Below are positions 36,316-45,801 of a stretch of DNA of 64,000 nt, piece after piece. Numbering within the stretch: position 1 is the first letter of the stretch; each line of letters begins with the position of its first letter. The DNA is from Pseudovibrio axinellae. GTDB lineage: Bacteria; Pseudomonadota; Alphaproteobacteria; Rhizobiales; Stappiaceae. The notes beneath the pieces were generated by a model. That model was not told the DNA's origin, made no database searches, and saw only the letters and a list, made by a program, of their open reading frames with translations. A program made the position numbers and the translations under genes. The DNA is taken from positions 310,001 to 374,000 of the forward strand of contig NZ_FOFM01000003.1 of the NCBI RefSeq assembly GCF_900110875.1. Reading direction: 5' to 3'.

Positions 36316-36815
36316 AGACCTTTGAAATACACAGTGCTCGTTCAAAGGATATTCCGCAAATCGGAACAGTCGGGTTAGCCTCTTGGGAAAGAGGAATTGC
36401 GCCACATGTGCCGCAAGCTGCTCACGATACGATGAATGAAACGTCCTTTAAAGACTTTGCAAGTGCCTGTCTGGATCAGATCGTGGTTGCGGTAAACAAG
36501 GAGCGAGTGCTCGGTTTTATTGCGACGGAAAACAGTGACAACTTCATTACAGATCTTTGGATTGATCCTGAATGTGAAAGTAAGGGCCTGGGCTCTGCTT
36601 TGGTGAGCGAAACCGAACGCCGCATCGCCGCACGTGGTTATAACACTGCTGAGATATCGGTTCTTGCTCAAAATGAGCGCGCGCTCAGTCTCTATCACCA
36701 CATGGGTTACGAGGAAGTGGAACGTGCAAAAAAGTTCCATGAAAAGCTCAATTGCGAGATCAGCTACATCAAACTGCGTAAGCACCTACCATTTTACGCA
36801 GAAGAGATAGCCTGA
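36312..36815 (+). CDS. GNAT-family acetyltransferase
   Basis: A 167-residue GNAT protein. DIPQIGTVGLASWE is the N-terminal strand-helix. ITDLWIDPECESKGLGSALVSETERR carries the acetyl-CoA pyrophosphate-binding motif A (G-x-G-x-[AS] as SKGLGSA). AEISVLAQNERALSLYHHMGY is motif B. It is coupled to the acyl-CoA ligase by ATGA, so it may transfer the acyl group made there, or acetylate and control the ligase as Pat-type enzymes do. Neither can be shown from sequence. Confidence 0.85.
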   Translation: MKTFEIHSARSKDIPQIGTVGLASWERGIAPHVPQAAHDTMNETSFKDFASACLDQIVVAVNKERVLGFIATENSDNFITDLWIDPECESKGLGSALVSETERRIAARGYNTAEISVLAQNERALSLYHHMGYEEVERAKKFHEKLNCEISYIKLRKHLPFYAEEIA

Positions 36816-37141
36816 ACCCCGCTATTGCAGGCAAGGTGAACAGTTGTTGGCGGTAATGTACCGTTCCATCGTGATGCAAACCTGTCAGGCTGCCTTAGTG
36901 GCAAAATCAGCAGGCACCCTCATGGTTTTGGGGCCTGCCGCAGCACGTACATTCTGGTTGCAGACCTGGTTAAATGGCCAAACGCAAAGGTGCAAACCAA
37001 CGCAGAACAAACGCAAATTGCCAAATATTGATAACTAACTGAACTCATTTATATTTTTTCGTCAATGTTCGCGGCATCTCCCATAACAACGCAAAATCGC
37101 GCAAAAAATTACTCCCCCCTCCGCAAAAAGTTATCCTCCTT
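36816..37141. other. Intergenic stretch after GNAT gene
   Basis: No supported gene. A 64-codon frame at 36844 has no ribosome site and is poor in coding character. A short imperfect inverted repeat (gcaggcaccc...gggcctgc, 36910-36940) has no T run. Confidence 0.4.
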
Positions 37142-37480
37142 ATGACAGAGCCTTCAGTGTGCTTTTGTGTGCTGGCACAAGCGCCTGAGGAGCTTCCTGT
37201 GAACCGTCAAGATGGCTGCGTGGTGAAGAAGCAAAGCGGCCTCTGCATGCCTATTGCAAATGGCGGTTTGGCAAGCAGTCCCATTCACATCACTCTTTAA
37301 GATCTTTGGGTGCCACTAAATGTCCAAAGTGGCCTGCCAGAACACCCTAAAGAGCGACTTGCCGATATCTCTGGGTCAGGATTTGGCCCCGAAGGTTCCG
37401 CAGTTGATGCGCAGGGATATCTCTGGAAGGCTCAAAAACATGGATAAAGAGTCGAGCGCACTATTCGTGACGAGTTTTCT
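37142..37480 (+). pseudogene. Remnant of an SMP-30/gluconolactonase-like gene
   Basis: Two short open segments look like pieces of one SMP-30 family protein. The first starts at ATG 37142 (MTEPSVCFCVLAQAPEEL) and stops after about 50 codons. The second, near 37333-37444, reads ERLADISGSGFGPEGSAVDAQ then GYLWKAQ before a stop. The GPEGSAVDAQGYLW pattern matches the substrate/metal-binding part of SMP-30 lactonases. Both pieces are far too short for a working gene of about 290 residues. It sits just upstream of a GH42 beta-galactosidase-like gene, the usual neighbour of lactonases in galactoside pathways. Family assignment is by eye only. Confidence 0.4.
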
Positions 37481-37677
37481 GGCTGTTTTTTGAGGTGAGC
37501 GCACACGAAAACCCTTGCCTCAAGTTGGACAGGCCAAGCGAAAAGATATTGCCGGCGAGCATAGCTTGCAAAAATAAAACTGAGACAGAGAAGGCGAGAG
37601 TATTGTCTTTTTATGCGGTTTTTGCAGCTTCAAATAAAACTCCAGGCCGTCAGTGCCAGAACTAAAAATGTGATCTC

Positions 37678-39660
37678 ATGAGCGAAAATAAACACTTAGG
37701 TATCAGCTACTATCCAGAACATTGGCCACAAGAGTGCTGGAAGCAAGACGCAAAAGATTTGGCTGACTTGGGTATTACCTACGTGCGAATAGCAGAATAT
37801 GCATGGTCCCGCATTGAGCCTGAACCTGGTGAGTTTGCATGGGAATGGCTGGATAAGGTGATTGAGACACTTGCAAGTAAAGCTTTAAAAATCATCATGT
37901 GCACCCCAACTGCTGCCCCGCCGCGCTGGATGCTGAATAAGCACCCGGATATGTTGGCAGTTGATGAGGCGAACCAACCACGCAAATTCGGATCGCGTCG
38001 CCACTATTGCTTTTCTCACGAAGGGTATCGATGGGAGTCACGTCGCATAACGGAAATTCTGGCGGACCGCTATGGCAATCACCCAGCTATTGCTGCCTGG
38101 CAAACCGATAGTGCATATGGTGGGCACGAAACAGTGCGCTCGTGGTCTCCCTCCGCACATAAGGCGTTTCAACTGTGGCTAGCGCAAAAGTACGGTAATA
38201 TCAAAGCCTTAAATCAGGCATGGGGAAGTGTGTTGTGGTCTATGGAATACAACAGCTTTGAACAGATCGAGCTGCCGAACCTCACAGTGACTCAGGCGAA
38301 CCCCGCACACTGTCTGGATTTCGACCGGTTCTCTTCTGATCAAGTCGCTGAATTCAATTCCGAACAAGTTGGCATTTTAAGGCAACTCGCTGCTGGCCGA
38401 CCAGTCATCCATAACTTCACCGCAGATACATTTGCTTTTGATCATTACAAACTTGCTGATCAGCTCGATATCGCGGGTTGGGATTGCTATCCAATTAGCT
38501 TCCATACCCACTATCAGATGGAGAGCTCGTTTGGCACTCCAGAAGGCTATTGGGAGGACTATTTTCAGCAAGGCGACCCTGATTATCAGGCATTTCATCA
38601 TGACTTGTACCGGCAGGCGGGCCACGGTCGTTTATGGGTAATGCAGATGCAATCAGGGCCTATGAATTTGGCACCCTATAATCCAGTCCCTTTGCCCGGT
38701 ATGGTTCGGCTATGGAGTTGGGAAGCTTTTGCCCATGGTGCTGAAACCACAAGCTATTTCCGGTGGCGGCAAGTACCCTTTGCGCAAGAGCAAATGCATG
38801 CTGGGTTAAAGCAAACGGATAACAAACCAGCACAAGGCTATGTTGAAGTTGCACAGCTTGCGTTGGAGCTTGAGCAGCTAGGCCCATTCACACCGGCTGA
38901 AGCGCCGGTCGCGCTTGTTGTTGACTACGAAAGTCAATGGGCACACGAAGCTCAGCGATATGGGAAGGACTTCAGCTATATCCGGCTCGTCCTCGCCTAT
39001 TATCGGGCGCTAAGGCAGAAGGGGGTCGATGTCGAGATCATCAGGCCACTTTCTCAAGACCTGTCGCCCTACAAGCTGGTTATCGTGCCTGCCCTGTACG
39101 CATTAAGTGAGGAGCTATCAGAGAACCTGGCAGCCTATGTCGAGTTTAACGGAGTTGTGCTTGGTGGCCCACGACTGGCACAAAAAGACGCGAACTATCA
39201 GCTCTCTCAATCCTCATTGAAACTGCCCAAACCATTTGAAGGTGTTGAGGTTTTACGAAGCAGTACAAGCCCGAAAGAGTTCTCTTGCGCTGTGCGTGAT
39301 CTGGCTGATCACAACAGAGGGAAAGCCTATATCTGGCAGGAAGAAATCAGCACAAGCCTGCCAGTGCTTTTTGAAGATGAAAATAATCAGCCGGTATTTA
39401 TGGGAGAAAACAACACATTTTACGTTGCAGCGTGGGCGGACCCGACCTTGATGAGCGCCATTTTAGATGAGGTGTTCAAAATCGCGAAAATCGACAAGGT
39501 GGAAATGCCAAGCGGTCTTAGAAGAAGCAAAACATCTATTGGCACGTTCTACTATAACTACTCCAAGAACACGGTAAATTTGAAAGCACTACGCTTGGCT
39601 GATGCGGCGGACTTGGACGGATTGGAACTGCCACCAGCTGGGGTCGCTCTGGTGCGATAA
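37678..39660 (+). CDS. GH42 beta-galactosidase-like protein lacking both catalytic Glu
   Basis: A 660-residue intact frame covering all three GH42 parts: TIM barrel (about 1-380), glutamine-amidotransferase-like domain (about 385-590, with VALVVDYESQW) and a small C-terminal beta domain. ISYYPEHWP and RIAEYAWSRIEPEPG are family motifs. However, the acid/base motif that normally reads DNEYG is DSAYG (Glu replaced by Ala146, Asn by Ser145), and the nucleophile motif VMEQQPG is VMQMQSG (Glu replaced by Gln323). By GH-A clan chemistry it should not hydrolyse beta-galactosides. The start ATG at 37678 has no strong ribosome site. With the lactonase remnant upstream, this may be a decaying locus or a non-catalytic sugar-binding protein. 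Confidence 0.85.
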   Translation: MSENKHLGISYYPEHWPQECWKQDAKDLADLGITYVRIAEYAWSRIEPEPGEFAWEWLDKVIETLASKALKIIMCTPTAAPPRWMLNKHPDMLAVDEANQPRKFGSRRHYCFSHEGYRWESRRITEILADRYGNHPAIAAWQTDSAYGGHETVRSWSPSAHKAFQLWLAQKYGNIKALNQAWGSVLWSMEYNSFEQIELPNLTVTQANPAHCLDFDRFSSDQVAEFNSEQVGILRQLAAGRPVIHNFTADTFAFDHYKLADQLDIAGWDCYPISFHTHYQMESSFGTPEGYWEDYFQQGDPDYQAFHHDLYRQAGHGRLWVMQMQSGPMNLAPYNPVPLPGMVRLWSWEAFAHGAETTSYFRWRQVPFAQEQMHAGLKQTDNKPAQGYVEVAQLALELEQLGPFTPAEAPVALVVDYESQWAHEAQRYGKDFSYIRLVLAYYRALRQKGVDVEIIRPLSQDLSPYKLVIVPALYALSEELSENLAAYVEFNGVVLGGPRLAQKDANYQLSQSSLKLPKPFEGVEVLRSSTSPKEFSCAVRDLADHNRGKAYIWQEEISTSLPVLFEDENNQPVFMGENNTFYVAAWADPTLMSAILDEVFKIAKIDKVEMPSGLRRSKTSIGTFYYNYSKNTVNLKALRLADAADLDGLELPPAGVALVR

Positions 39661-39761
39661 GTAATGATTGCTCCTTAGCAACGTCCTAACGCCGCGCATG
39701 GATGTTCTCGCTCGCATTGGGAATGGGTTCGTGCCAGCTATCAGGTGCATCTGTGTGATGT

Positions 39762-39793
39762 AAAAAGCCGCCCCCAAATTGAGGCGGCTTTTT
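39762..39793. terminator. Bidirectional terminator between GH42 gene and putA
   Basis: AAAAAGCCGCC at 39762-39772 and GGCGGCTTTTT at 39783-39793 form an 11-bp stem around a 10-nt loop. It is flanked by A and T runs and serves both convergent genes. Confidence 0.9.
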
Positions 39794-39800
39794 CAACGAC

Positions 39801-42800
39801 TTAACCTTCTGAAGCGGCAAGCAAGCTTGTGTTGCCACCCGAGGCAGTTGTGTCGATACACAAGTGGCGCTCCAGCTGGTAACGCTCGATCTGGTTGCGT
39901 TCCATGATGAGCTGCATCAATGCGCCATCGCGGTCCGCAAGCTCACCCTTCATCACTTTCAGGTCTTCTTCTGAGTGGTTTGCAGCAATTGCATCAATAC
40001 CCTGAAGCTTTGTGAGCGTTCCCTCAGCCAACTGCCCTTCCAAAGCGACAATCGGAGCAGAGAATGAACGCAAACTCGCAGCCAGCTTTTCCGCACCTTG
40101 CCCAACAGCAATCACACTGTTACCAGCAGCCAGTGCAAGAACAACTTGGTGCTTCAAGCTTTCTGTGTCTGGCCCAAGGCACAGCACAGTGCCGCGCGGC
40201 GCACTATAAAGTCGGTTGGATTCGCCAGTCGGCCCAGGCATGTCGTAAGCCTGCTCTTGTGCGGCCCGGTGCAGCAAGTGAGCTTCTTGCTTAAACAACG
40301 TCGCCAACTCAGTGAAGCGAGCAGAGTTGCTCTCCCAATTATTGGTGCGCACTGCGCCGTGGGCTTTAAAGATATCCTCTGCTGTAAAAGACTTATGCAG
40401 CGTGACACTTTCAGCAGATTTCGTATCTGCCCGAGCGAATCTGCTTAAATAATGAGGACCACCCGCTTTCGGACCCGTGCCAGAAAGGCCCTCTCCACCA
40501 AAGGGTTGAGACCCAACGATTGCACCAATCTGGTTGCGGTTCACATAAAGGTTGCCCACCTTCACACGCTCCACAACATGCTGAACTCGGCTATCAACTC
40601 TGGTATGCAGACCGAATGTTAGACCATATCCTTGCCCGTTAATTGCATCGATTGTCTGGTCGATTTCTTCTGCTTTGAACGTTGCGATATGCAGGACCGG
40701 CCCGAAGATTTCCTCGCCAAGTTCTTCAATGCCATCTAGATGAATAAGCGTTGGAGCAACAAAATGACCTTTGTTCGGTGCCTTTAACTGCTTAAGAACA
40801 CGTCCTTTTTCCGCCCACTTCTTGCAGTGCGCATCAATCTTGCTCTGTGCAGCGGCATCAATCACAGGGCCCACATCTGTCGACAATGCACTCGGGTCGC
40901 CTAGCTCAAGCTCAGCCATCGCGCCCAAAAGCATCTCTTTAAAGTCCTCAAAGATATCCTCTTGAACATAAAGCATGCGAAGTGCAGAACAGCGCTGCCC
41001 AGCACTCTGGAAACTTGAAGCGATAACATCACGAACTGCCTGCTCTGGAAGCGCAGTGGAGTCAACAATCATCGCATTCAAACCACCAGTCTCAGCAATC
41101 AACGGCGCAGTCGGACAAAGCGCATTCGCCATAGCGCGATTGATGTGTTGTGCCGTCGCTGTTGAACCCGTAAAACAAACCCCAGCAACACGTTTATCGG
41201 AAGTCAACGCTGCCCCAACTTCACCAGCGCCTGGAAGTAGTTGCAAGGCTTGGACCGGAATGCCTGCCTGGTGCATCAAGCCCACTGCATACGTCGCGAT
41301 AAGCGGTGTTTGCGGCGCTGGTTTTGCAAGCACCGGGTTACCAGCTGCAAGAGCCGCAAAAATCTGGCCAGAGAAAATCGCAAGTGGGAAGTTCCACGGG
41401 GAAATGCAGGTGACCGGGCCACGTGCATCACTCTTGCCATCACGCTCTTCAAGCCGGATAGCCTCGTTGGCATAATAACGACCAAAATCAACGGCTTCAC
41501 GCAGTTCGTTGATCGCGTCCATATAGGTCTTGCCAGCCTCACGCGTGAGCAGCGCAAAGATCTCTGAGGCATTTTCTTCTAGTAAATCAGCAGCTTTTCG
41601 CAGGACAACCGCACGATCTTGAGCGTTTTTCTCTGTCCATTCCTTACAACCCGCGTGGGCAGCTGTTAGCGCTGCTTCGATTTGCTCAGGGGTCGCTGTT
41701 GCAACATGACCAACAGTATCTCGCAGATCAGCCGGGTTCTTAACAGCAATAGCAGTTGCATTCTTAACCGATGCAGCAATGACCGGATGCCCTTCCCACT
41801 TGGTGGTTAAGAAGGATTTCATGCTTTCAACGTACTGCGTTTCTTGTTTCGGATCAGTCAGGTCCCAGCCCTTAGCATTTTTGCGTCCAGAGCCGTAAAG
41901 TGCTGGTGGAAGAGCAATTTTTGCATTGGAGATTTGCTCGCCATACGCTTCGATATGCATCAAAGGGTCTTGTGCGATCGCCTTCGGGCTCACGCTTTCA
42001 TCGCGGATCTGATGTACAAAAGAACTGTTTGCGCCGTTCTCTAACAGACGGCGAACCAAATAAGCCAGAAGGTCTTTGTGAGCGCCAACGGGAGCATATA
42101 TGCGGCAATTGGAGCCATGCTTCTTCATCGTGCGCTCGTGAAGAGCCTCACCCATGCCATGCAAACGCTGGAATTCGTAGGAGTTTAGCGGCAGGTTTTT
42201 GGCCAGCTCTAGTATGGTTGCAACACTGTGAGCGTTGTGAGTAGCAAACTGCGGGTAAATCCGATCAGTCATAGCAAGAAGCTTCTCTGCACAGACAGTG
42301 AAGGAAAGATCGGTAGAAACCTTACGCGTGAAGACTGGGTAGCCTTCAATACCCAGTGTCTGGGCGCGTTTGATTTCGGTGTCCCAGTAAGCGCCTTTCA
42401 CGAGGCGAACCATGATTTTGCGGTCATATTTTTGAGCAACTGCGTATAGCCAATCGATAACGTGGGTTGCACGCGGTCCAAAGGCTTGTACAACAACACC
42501 AAAGCCATCCCAGCCTTCGGTTGCAGGGTCAGCTAAAAGAGCCTCGATCACATCAAGAGAGATATCGAGACGGTCCGCTTCTTCTGCATCGATGTTGAAG
42601 CCCATATTGGATGACTTAGCCAGCATGATCAGTGAGAGCGTCCGTGGGACCAGCTCTTTCATCACTCTCTCACGTTTTGCAAACTCATAACGTGGGTGGA
42701 GGGCTGAAAGCTTGACGGAGATACCTGGATTTTCGCGAATGCTGTGATGCTTGCAGTTGCTGGACAGCGCTGTGATAGCTTTGGAGTAGGAGAGGTGGTA

Positions 42801-43439
42801 GCGCTTTGCATCTGCGTCTGTACATGCTGCCTCACCAAGCATGTCGTAGGAATAAGTGAAGCCGTTGCCTTCTTCAACGCGGGCGTTGCGCATCGCTTCA
42901 CGAATTGTTCTGCCAAGAACGAACTGGCGGCCAAGCTCTTTCATGGCTTGGGCAACCGCGGTCCGCACGACGGGTTCCCCCATGCGCTTAACAACACCAC
43001 GGATTGTGCCGACAAGCCCCTGATCATCTGGTGCAAGTACTTTACCTGTCAAAAGCAAAGCCCACGTAGAGGCGTTGATCAGTGTTGACGATGAGCGGCC
43101 CAGATGCTCCCCCCAGGCGCTCGGGGTGATCTTGTCTGCAATCAACGCGTCGATCGTTTGAGCGTCAGGAACACGCAACAAGGCCTCCGCAAGGCACATT
43201 AACGCAATGCCTTCTTGAGTTGAGAGGCCATATTCACCGAGGAAACTCTCCATGATTGTAGGAGATGTATTCGCGCGCAAATCCTGAATTAAATCTGCCG
43301 CTCCGCGTGAGGCGCGTTCCCGCGCTGCTTCATCCATCTGTAGTGATGAAATGAGTTCCTGAACGACCTGTTTTTCATCAGGGAGATAGTTATCTCTAAT
43401 CTTGTCGCGGATAATTTCCGGCGTTGCCTCTGAACCCAT
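39801..43439 (-). CDS. putA: Bifunctional proline dehydrogenase/glutamate semialdehyde dehydrogenase PutA
   Basis: A 1212-residue enzyme that oxidises proline to glutamate: FAD-dependent proline dehydrogenase barrel (about 130-480; VRLVKGAYWDTEIKRAQ, YEFQRLHGMGEAL) and NAD-dependent aldehyde dehydrogenase (about 560-1010; catalytic Cys817 in SAGQRCSALR, plus FTGSTATAQHINRA). The extra C-terminal domain (about 1030-1200) is the aldehyde-dehydrogenase-like extension of longer PutAs. The N-terminus lacks the ribbon-helix-helix DNA-binding domain of trifunctional PutA, so it does not repress itself. The ATG at 43439 follows GGGAG. The divergent Lrp-type gene is its probable activator. Confidence 0.96.
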   Translation of the reverse strand: MGSEATPEIIRDKIRDNYLPDEKQVVQELISSLQMDEAARERASRGAADLIQDLRANTSPTIMESFLGEYGLSTQEGIALMCLAEALLRVPDAQTIDALIADKITPSAWGEHLGRSSSTLINASTWALLLTGKVLAPDDQGLVGTIRGVVKRMGEPVVRTAVAQAMKELGRQFVLGRTIREAMRNARVEEGNGFTYSYDMLGEAACTDADAKRYHLSYSKAITALSSNCKHHSIRENPGISVKLSALHPRYEFAKRERVMKELVPRTLSLIMLAKSSNMGFNIDAEEADRLDISLDVIEALLADPATEGWDGFGVVVQAFGPRATHVIDWLYAVAQKYDRKIMVRLVKGAYWDTEIKRAQTLGIEGYPVFTRKVSTDLSFTVCAEKLLAMTDRIYPQFATHNAHSVATILELAKNLPLNSYEFQRLHGMGEALHERTMKKHGSNCRIYAPVGAHKDLLAYLVRRLLENGANSSFVHQIRDESVSPKAIAQDPLMHIEAYGEQISNAKIALPPALYGSGRKNAKGWDLTDPKQETQYVESMKSFLTTKWEGHPVIAASVKNATAIAVKNPADLRDTVGHVATATPEQIEAALTAAHAGCKEWTEKNAQDRAVVLRKAADLLEENASEIFALLTREAGKTYMDAINELREAVDFGRYYANEAIRLEERDGKSDARGPVTCISPWNFPLAIFSGQIFAALAAGNPVLAKPAPQTPLIATYAVGLMHQAGIPVQALQLLPGAGEVGAALTSDKRVAGVCFTGSTATAQHINRAMANALCPTAPLIAETGGLNAMIVDSTALPEQAVRDVIASSFQSAGQRCSALRMLYVQEDIFEDFKEMLLGAMAELELGDPSALSTDVGPVIDAAAQSKIDAHCKKWAEKGRVLKQLKAPNKGHFVAPTLIHLDGIEELGEEIFGPVLHIATFKAEEIDQTIDAINGQGYGLTFGLHTRVDSRVQHVVERVKVGNLYVNRNQIGAIVGSQPFGGEGLSGTGPKAGGPHYLSRFARADTKSAESVTLHKSFTAEDIFKAHGAVRTNNWESNSARFTELATLFKQEAHLLHRAAQEQAYDMPGPTGESNRLYSAPRGTVLCLGPDTESLKHQVVLALAAGNSVIAVGQGAEKLAASLRSFSAPIVALEGQLAEGTLTKLQGIDAIAANHSEEDLKVMKGELADRDGALMQLIMERNQIERYQLERHLCIDTTASGGNTSLLAASEG

Positions 43440-43586
43440 GCCGTGCTCCCTACTATCAAATACCTATTGTTGAGCTGACATTAGCAAAATACCCATAGGG
43501 ATGTTTCCTGTATTTTTTGATGGTAAAGACTATTCGACTTTGATATTTATTAGACATGGTGATTTTGAATACAAAAACGGTATATC

Positions 43587-44039
43587 ATGGAGAAACTGGA
43601 CGATTTCGATCGCAAAATTCTGGAAGAATTACAAAAATGTGGGCGTACAACGGTCACTGACCTGGCGAAAAAGGTAGGACTGTCGAAAACGCCTTGCCAG
43701 ATCCGTATGAAAAAACTGGAGGATGCTGGCTATATCCTTGGTTATCGGGCGGAGGTTGACCACACCAAACTAGGAGCAGGTCATATCGCGTTTGTGCAGG
43801 TCAAGCTCAATGACACCCGTTCCAGGTCTCTGGAGGCCTTCAATGCGGCAGTGCGCAATATTCCGGAGATCGAGGAATGTCATATGATTGCCAGCGGCTT
43901 TGATTACCTCCTGAAAGTACGGACAAAAGACATTGTGAGCTATCGAAGGGTCCTTGGTGAAAAACTCTCAGAAATGCCCCATGTTGCACAAACATCCACG
44001 TTCGTGTGCATGGAGCAGGTGAAGGATAGGCCTATCTAA
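43587..44039 (+). CDS. putR: Lrp/AsnC-family activator of putA
   Basis: A 150-residue Lrp-family regulator: helix-turn-helix (about 5-55; LDDFDRKILEELQKCGRTTVTDLAKKVGLSKTPCQIRMKKLED) and a RAM/effector domain (about 65-145; IEECHMIASGFDYLLKVRTKD). Its position, divergent from putA with 147 nt between, is that of PutR, which activates putA when proline is present in alphaproteobacteria. No clear symmetrical operator was identified by eye in the intergenic region. Confidence 0.92.
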   Translation: MEKLDDFDRKILEELQKCGRTTVTDLAKKVGLSKTPCQIRMKKLEDAGYILGYRAEVDHTKLGAGHIAFVQVKLNDTRSRSLEAFNAAVRNIPEIEECHMIASGFDYLLKVRTKDIVSYRRVLGEKLSEMPHVAQTSTFVCMEQVKDRPI

Positions 44040-44186
44040 TAAGCCGCTCGTCGCATCGTCTAGCTGTAAAAGCGTCAGGTGTGCCACAGTGCTTTGAGTA
44101 TCAATCCTTGACGTATTCAAATGCTACATACCGTCGGTCTCTTGGGCGGATGCTGCTAAGCGAAGTCGAACGGTTACAATGGACTG

Positions 44187-45674
44187 TTATTCGACCTTTT
44201 GCTCATCATCTGGCAGTACAATTCGCTCTGGTTTGTGATCGGTCATCGTTAGCATACGCCACCCCATGACCGCAAAGAGAACGGTCAGAATTGGGCTGGC
44301 AATATTGAAGACTGCAAATCCGGCAAAAGCAAGTGTTGGCACCCCAAGCGTCGCAGCCATGTAAGCGCCACAACTGTTCCAGGGAATGAGAGCCGATGTC
44401 ACGGTCGCACTGTCGCCAACCGCCCGGGAAAGAACTTCAGGTCGAAGTCGGCGAAGGCGGAAAGACTTGCGGTACATGCGGCCAGGGATCACGATTGCAA
44501 TATATTGATCTGCAGCAAGGATATTTGTCGCGATTGCAGTTGAAACCAAGGATAAAACAAGAGCACCAGTTGTTTTTGCAGCTCGTAAGATAGGCCCGAT
44601 GATCCGGTCCAGTATGCCCGCTTTTTCAACAACGCCGCCAAAGGCTAACGCTGTCATGATCAACCAGATGGTTGTCAGCATGTTACCCATGCCACCACGG
44701 CTTAGAAGCGCATCAATGGAAGGATCGCCCGTCACACTCACATAGCCATTGGACATGGCAATCCAGACGCCCTTTGTCATTTCAAGGGCATAGGGAAGGT
44801 GAGGCGTAGAGCCCAAAGCGATGACCTTGTCTGGCTCCATCACAACAGCATAAAGGCCGCCAAATAACGCGCCTATAAAGATAGTCGTAAACGGTGGGTA
44901 GCGAACAAGGGCTAAGCCTAACACCAGCACCAGCGGTAGGAAGTTAAGCAGGGTAATGTCATAGTAGCGTTCGATGCTGGTCAAAGTCTCTTGTGCAACA
45001 AAATCTCCTGGTTTCCCAAGCCACCAAAAAACAACGAGCGCAATTGCAAGTGCCGGTATTGATGTCCAAAGGTTCTCTTTGATATGGGCGTAAAGATTTG
45101 AGCCAGCAGCGGCGGTTGCCAGGTTAGTAGCGTCAGATAGAGGAGAGGATTTATCTCCGAAATAGGCGCCAGAAAGGACCGCACCGGCAGTGATTGCGGG
45201 GTCCAGCCCCATTTTGGTCGCTATGCCCATCAATCCGATGCCAATTGTTCCAGCAACGGTCCATGAACTGCCGATGCTGACAGAAACTAATGCGCAGATA
45301 ATGACTGTGGTGAAGTAAAAGTAATTTGGGCTAAGTATCTGTAATCCATAATAAACCATTGCCATGATAGTGCCTGACATAGCCCAGGTTCCAATAAGGG
45401 ACCCCACCGCAAGCAGAATAAAAATTGCGTGCATTCCTGTGCTGACGCTATCAACAACAGCATCTTTTAGTTCATCAAATTGGAAGCCGTGTGTGAGTGC
45501 AACAAAGGTCGCGATTAATGCACAAAATAGAAGGGCAATCTGGTTTGGTCCGGAGGATGCTTCATCTCCGAATAAATAGTAGGAGAGCGCAAGTAAACTG
45601 ATTAGTGCGACAACAGGGATCACGGCTCCGATGAGCGTCATCTTTTGAAAACTTGGAACTGGCACGTTGGCCAT
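44187..45674 (-). CDS. NhaC-family Na+/H+ antiporter in arc operon
   Basis: A 495-residue membrane protein of the NhaC/IT-superfamily type, about 11-12 helices. SIGSSWTVAGTIGIGLMGIATKMGLDP, SGAYFGDKSSPLSDATNLA and a repeated motif near residue 385-400 (AADQYIAIVIPG) are characteristic. It follows arcC by 127 nt on the same strand and is likely the last gene of the arginine deiminase operon. It could exchange Na+ for H+ to offset alkalinisation from ammonia, or move arginine or ornithine, as NhaC-like proteins in some arc clusters are suspected to do. Confidence 0.83.
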   Translation of the reverse strand: MANVPVPSFQKMTLIGAVIPVVALISLLALSYYLFGDEASSGPNQIALLFCALIATFVALTHGFQFDELKDAVVDSVSTGMHAIFILLAVGSLIGTWAMSGTIMAMVYYGLQILSPNYFYFTTVIICALVSVSIGSSWTVAGTIGIGLMGIATKMGLDPAITAGAVLSGAYFGDKSSPLSDATNLATAAAGSNLYAHIKENLWTSIPALAIALVVFWWLGKPGDFVAQETLTSIERYYDITLLNFLPLVLVLGLALVRYPPFTTIFIGALFGGLYAVVMEPDKVIALGSTPHLPYALEMTKGVWIAMSNGYVSVTGDPSIDALLSRGGMGNMLTTIWLIMTALAFGGVVEKAGILDRIIGPILRAAKTTGALVLSLVSTAIATNILAADQYIAIVIPGRMYRKSFRLRRLRPEVLSRAVGDSATVTSALIPWNSCGAYMAATLGVPTLAFAGFAVFNIASPILTVLFAVMGWRMLTMTDHKPERIVLPDDEQKVE

Positions 45675-45801
45675 ATGCAGTTCGTCCTTTCCGTTCCTGT
45701 TCTTGTCGTGTGCGGAGCAGCACCCAAGGCCATAAAGCTACTTAGCGCCAGTCTTTCGATCGAGGTAGCTATTAGGTTTGTTCAGCCTTGGGGCTGGCAA
45801 T

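Noticed and set aside
36844-37038. A 64-codon plus-strand frame after the GNAT gene
   Set aside because: No ribosome site and no recognisable product.
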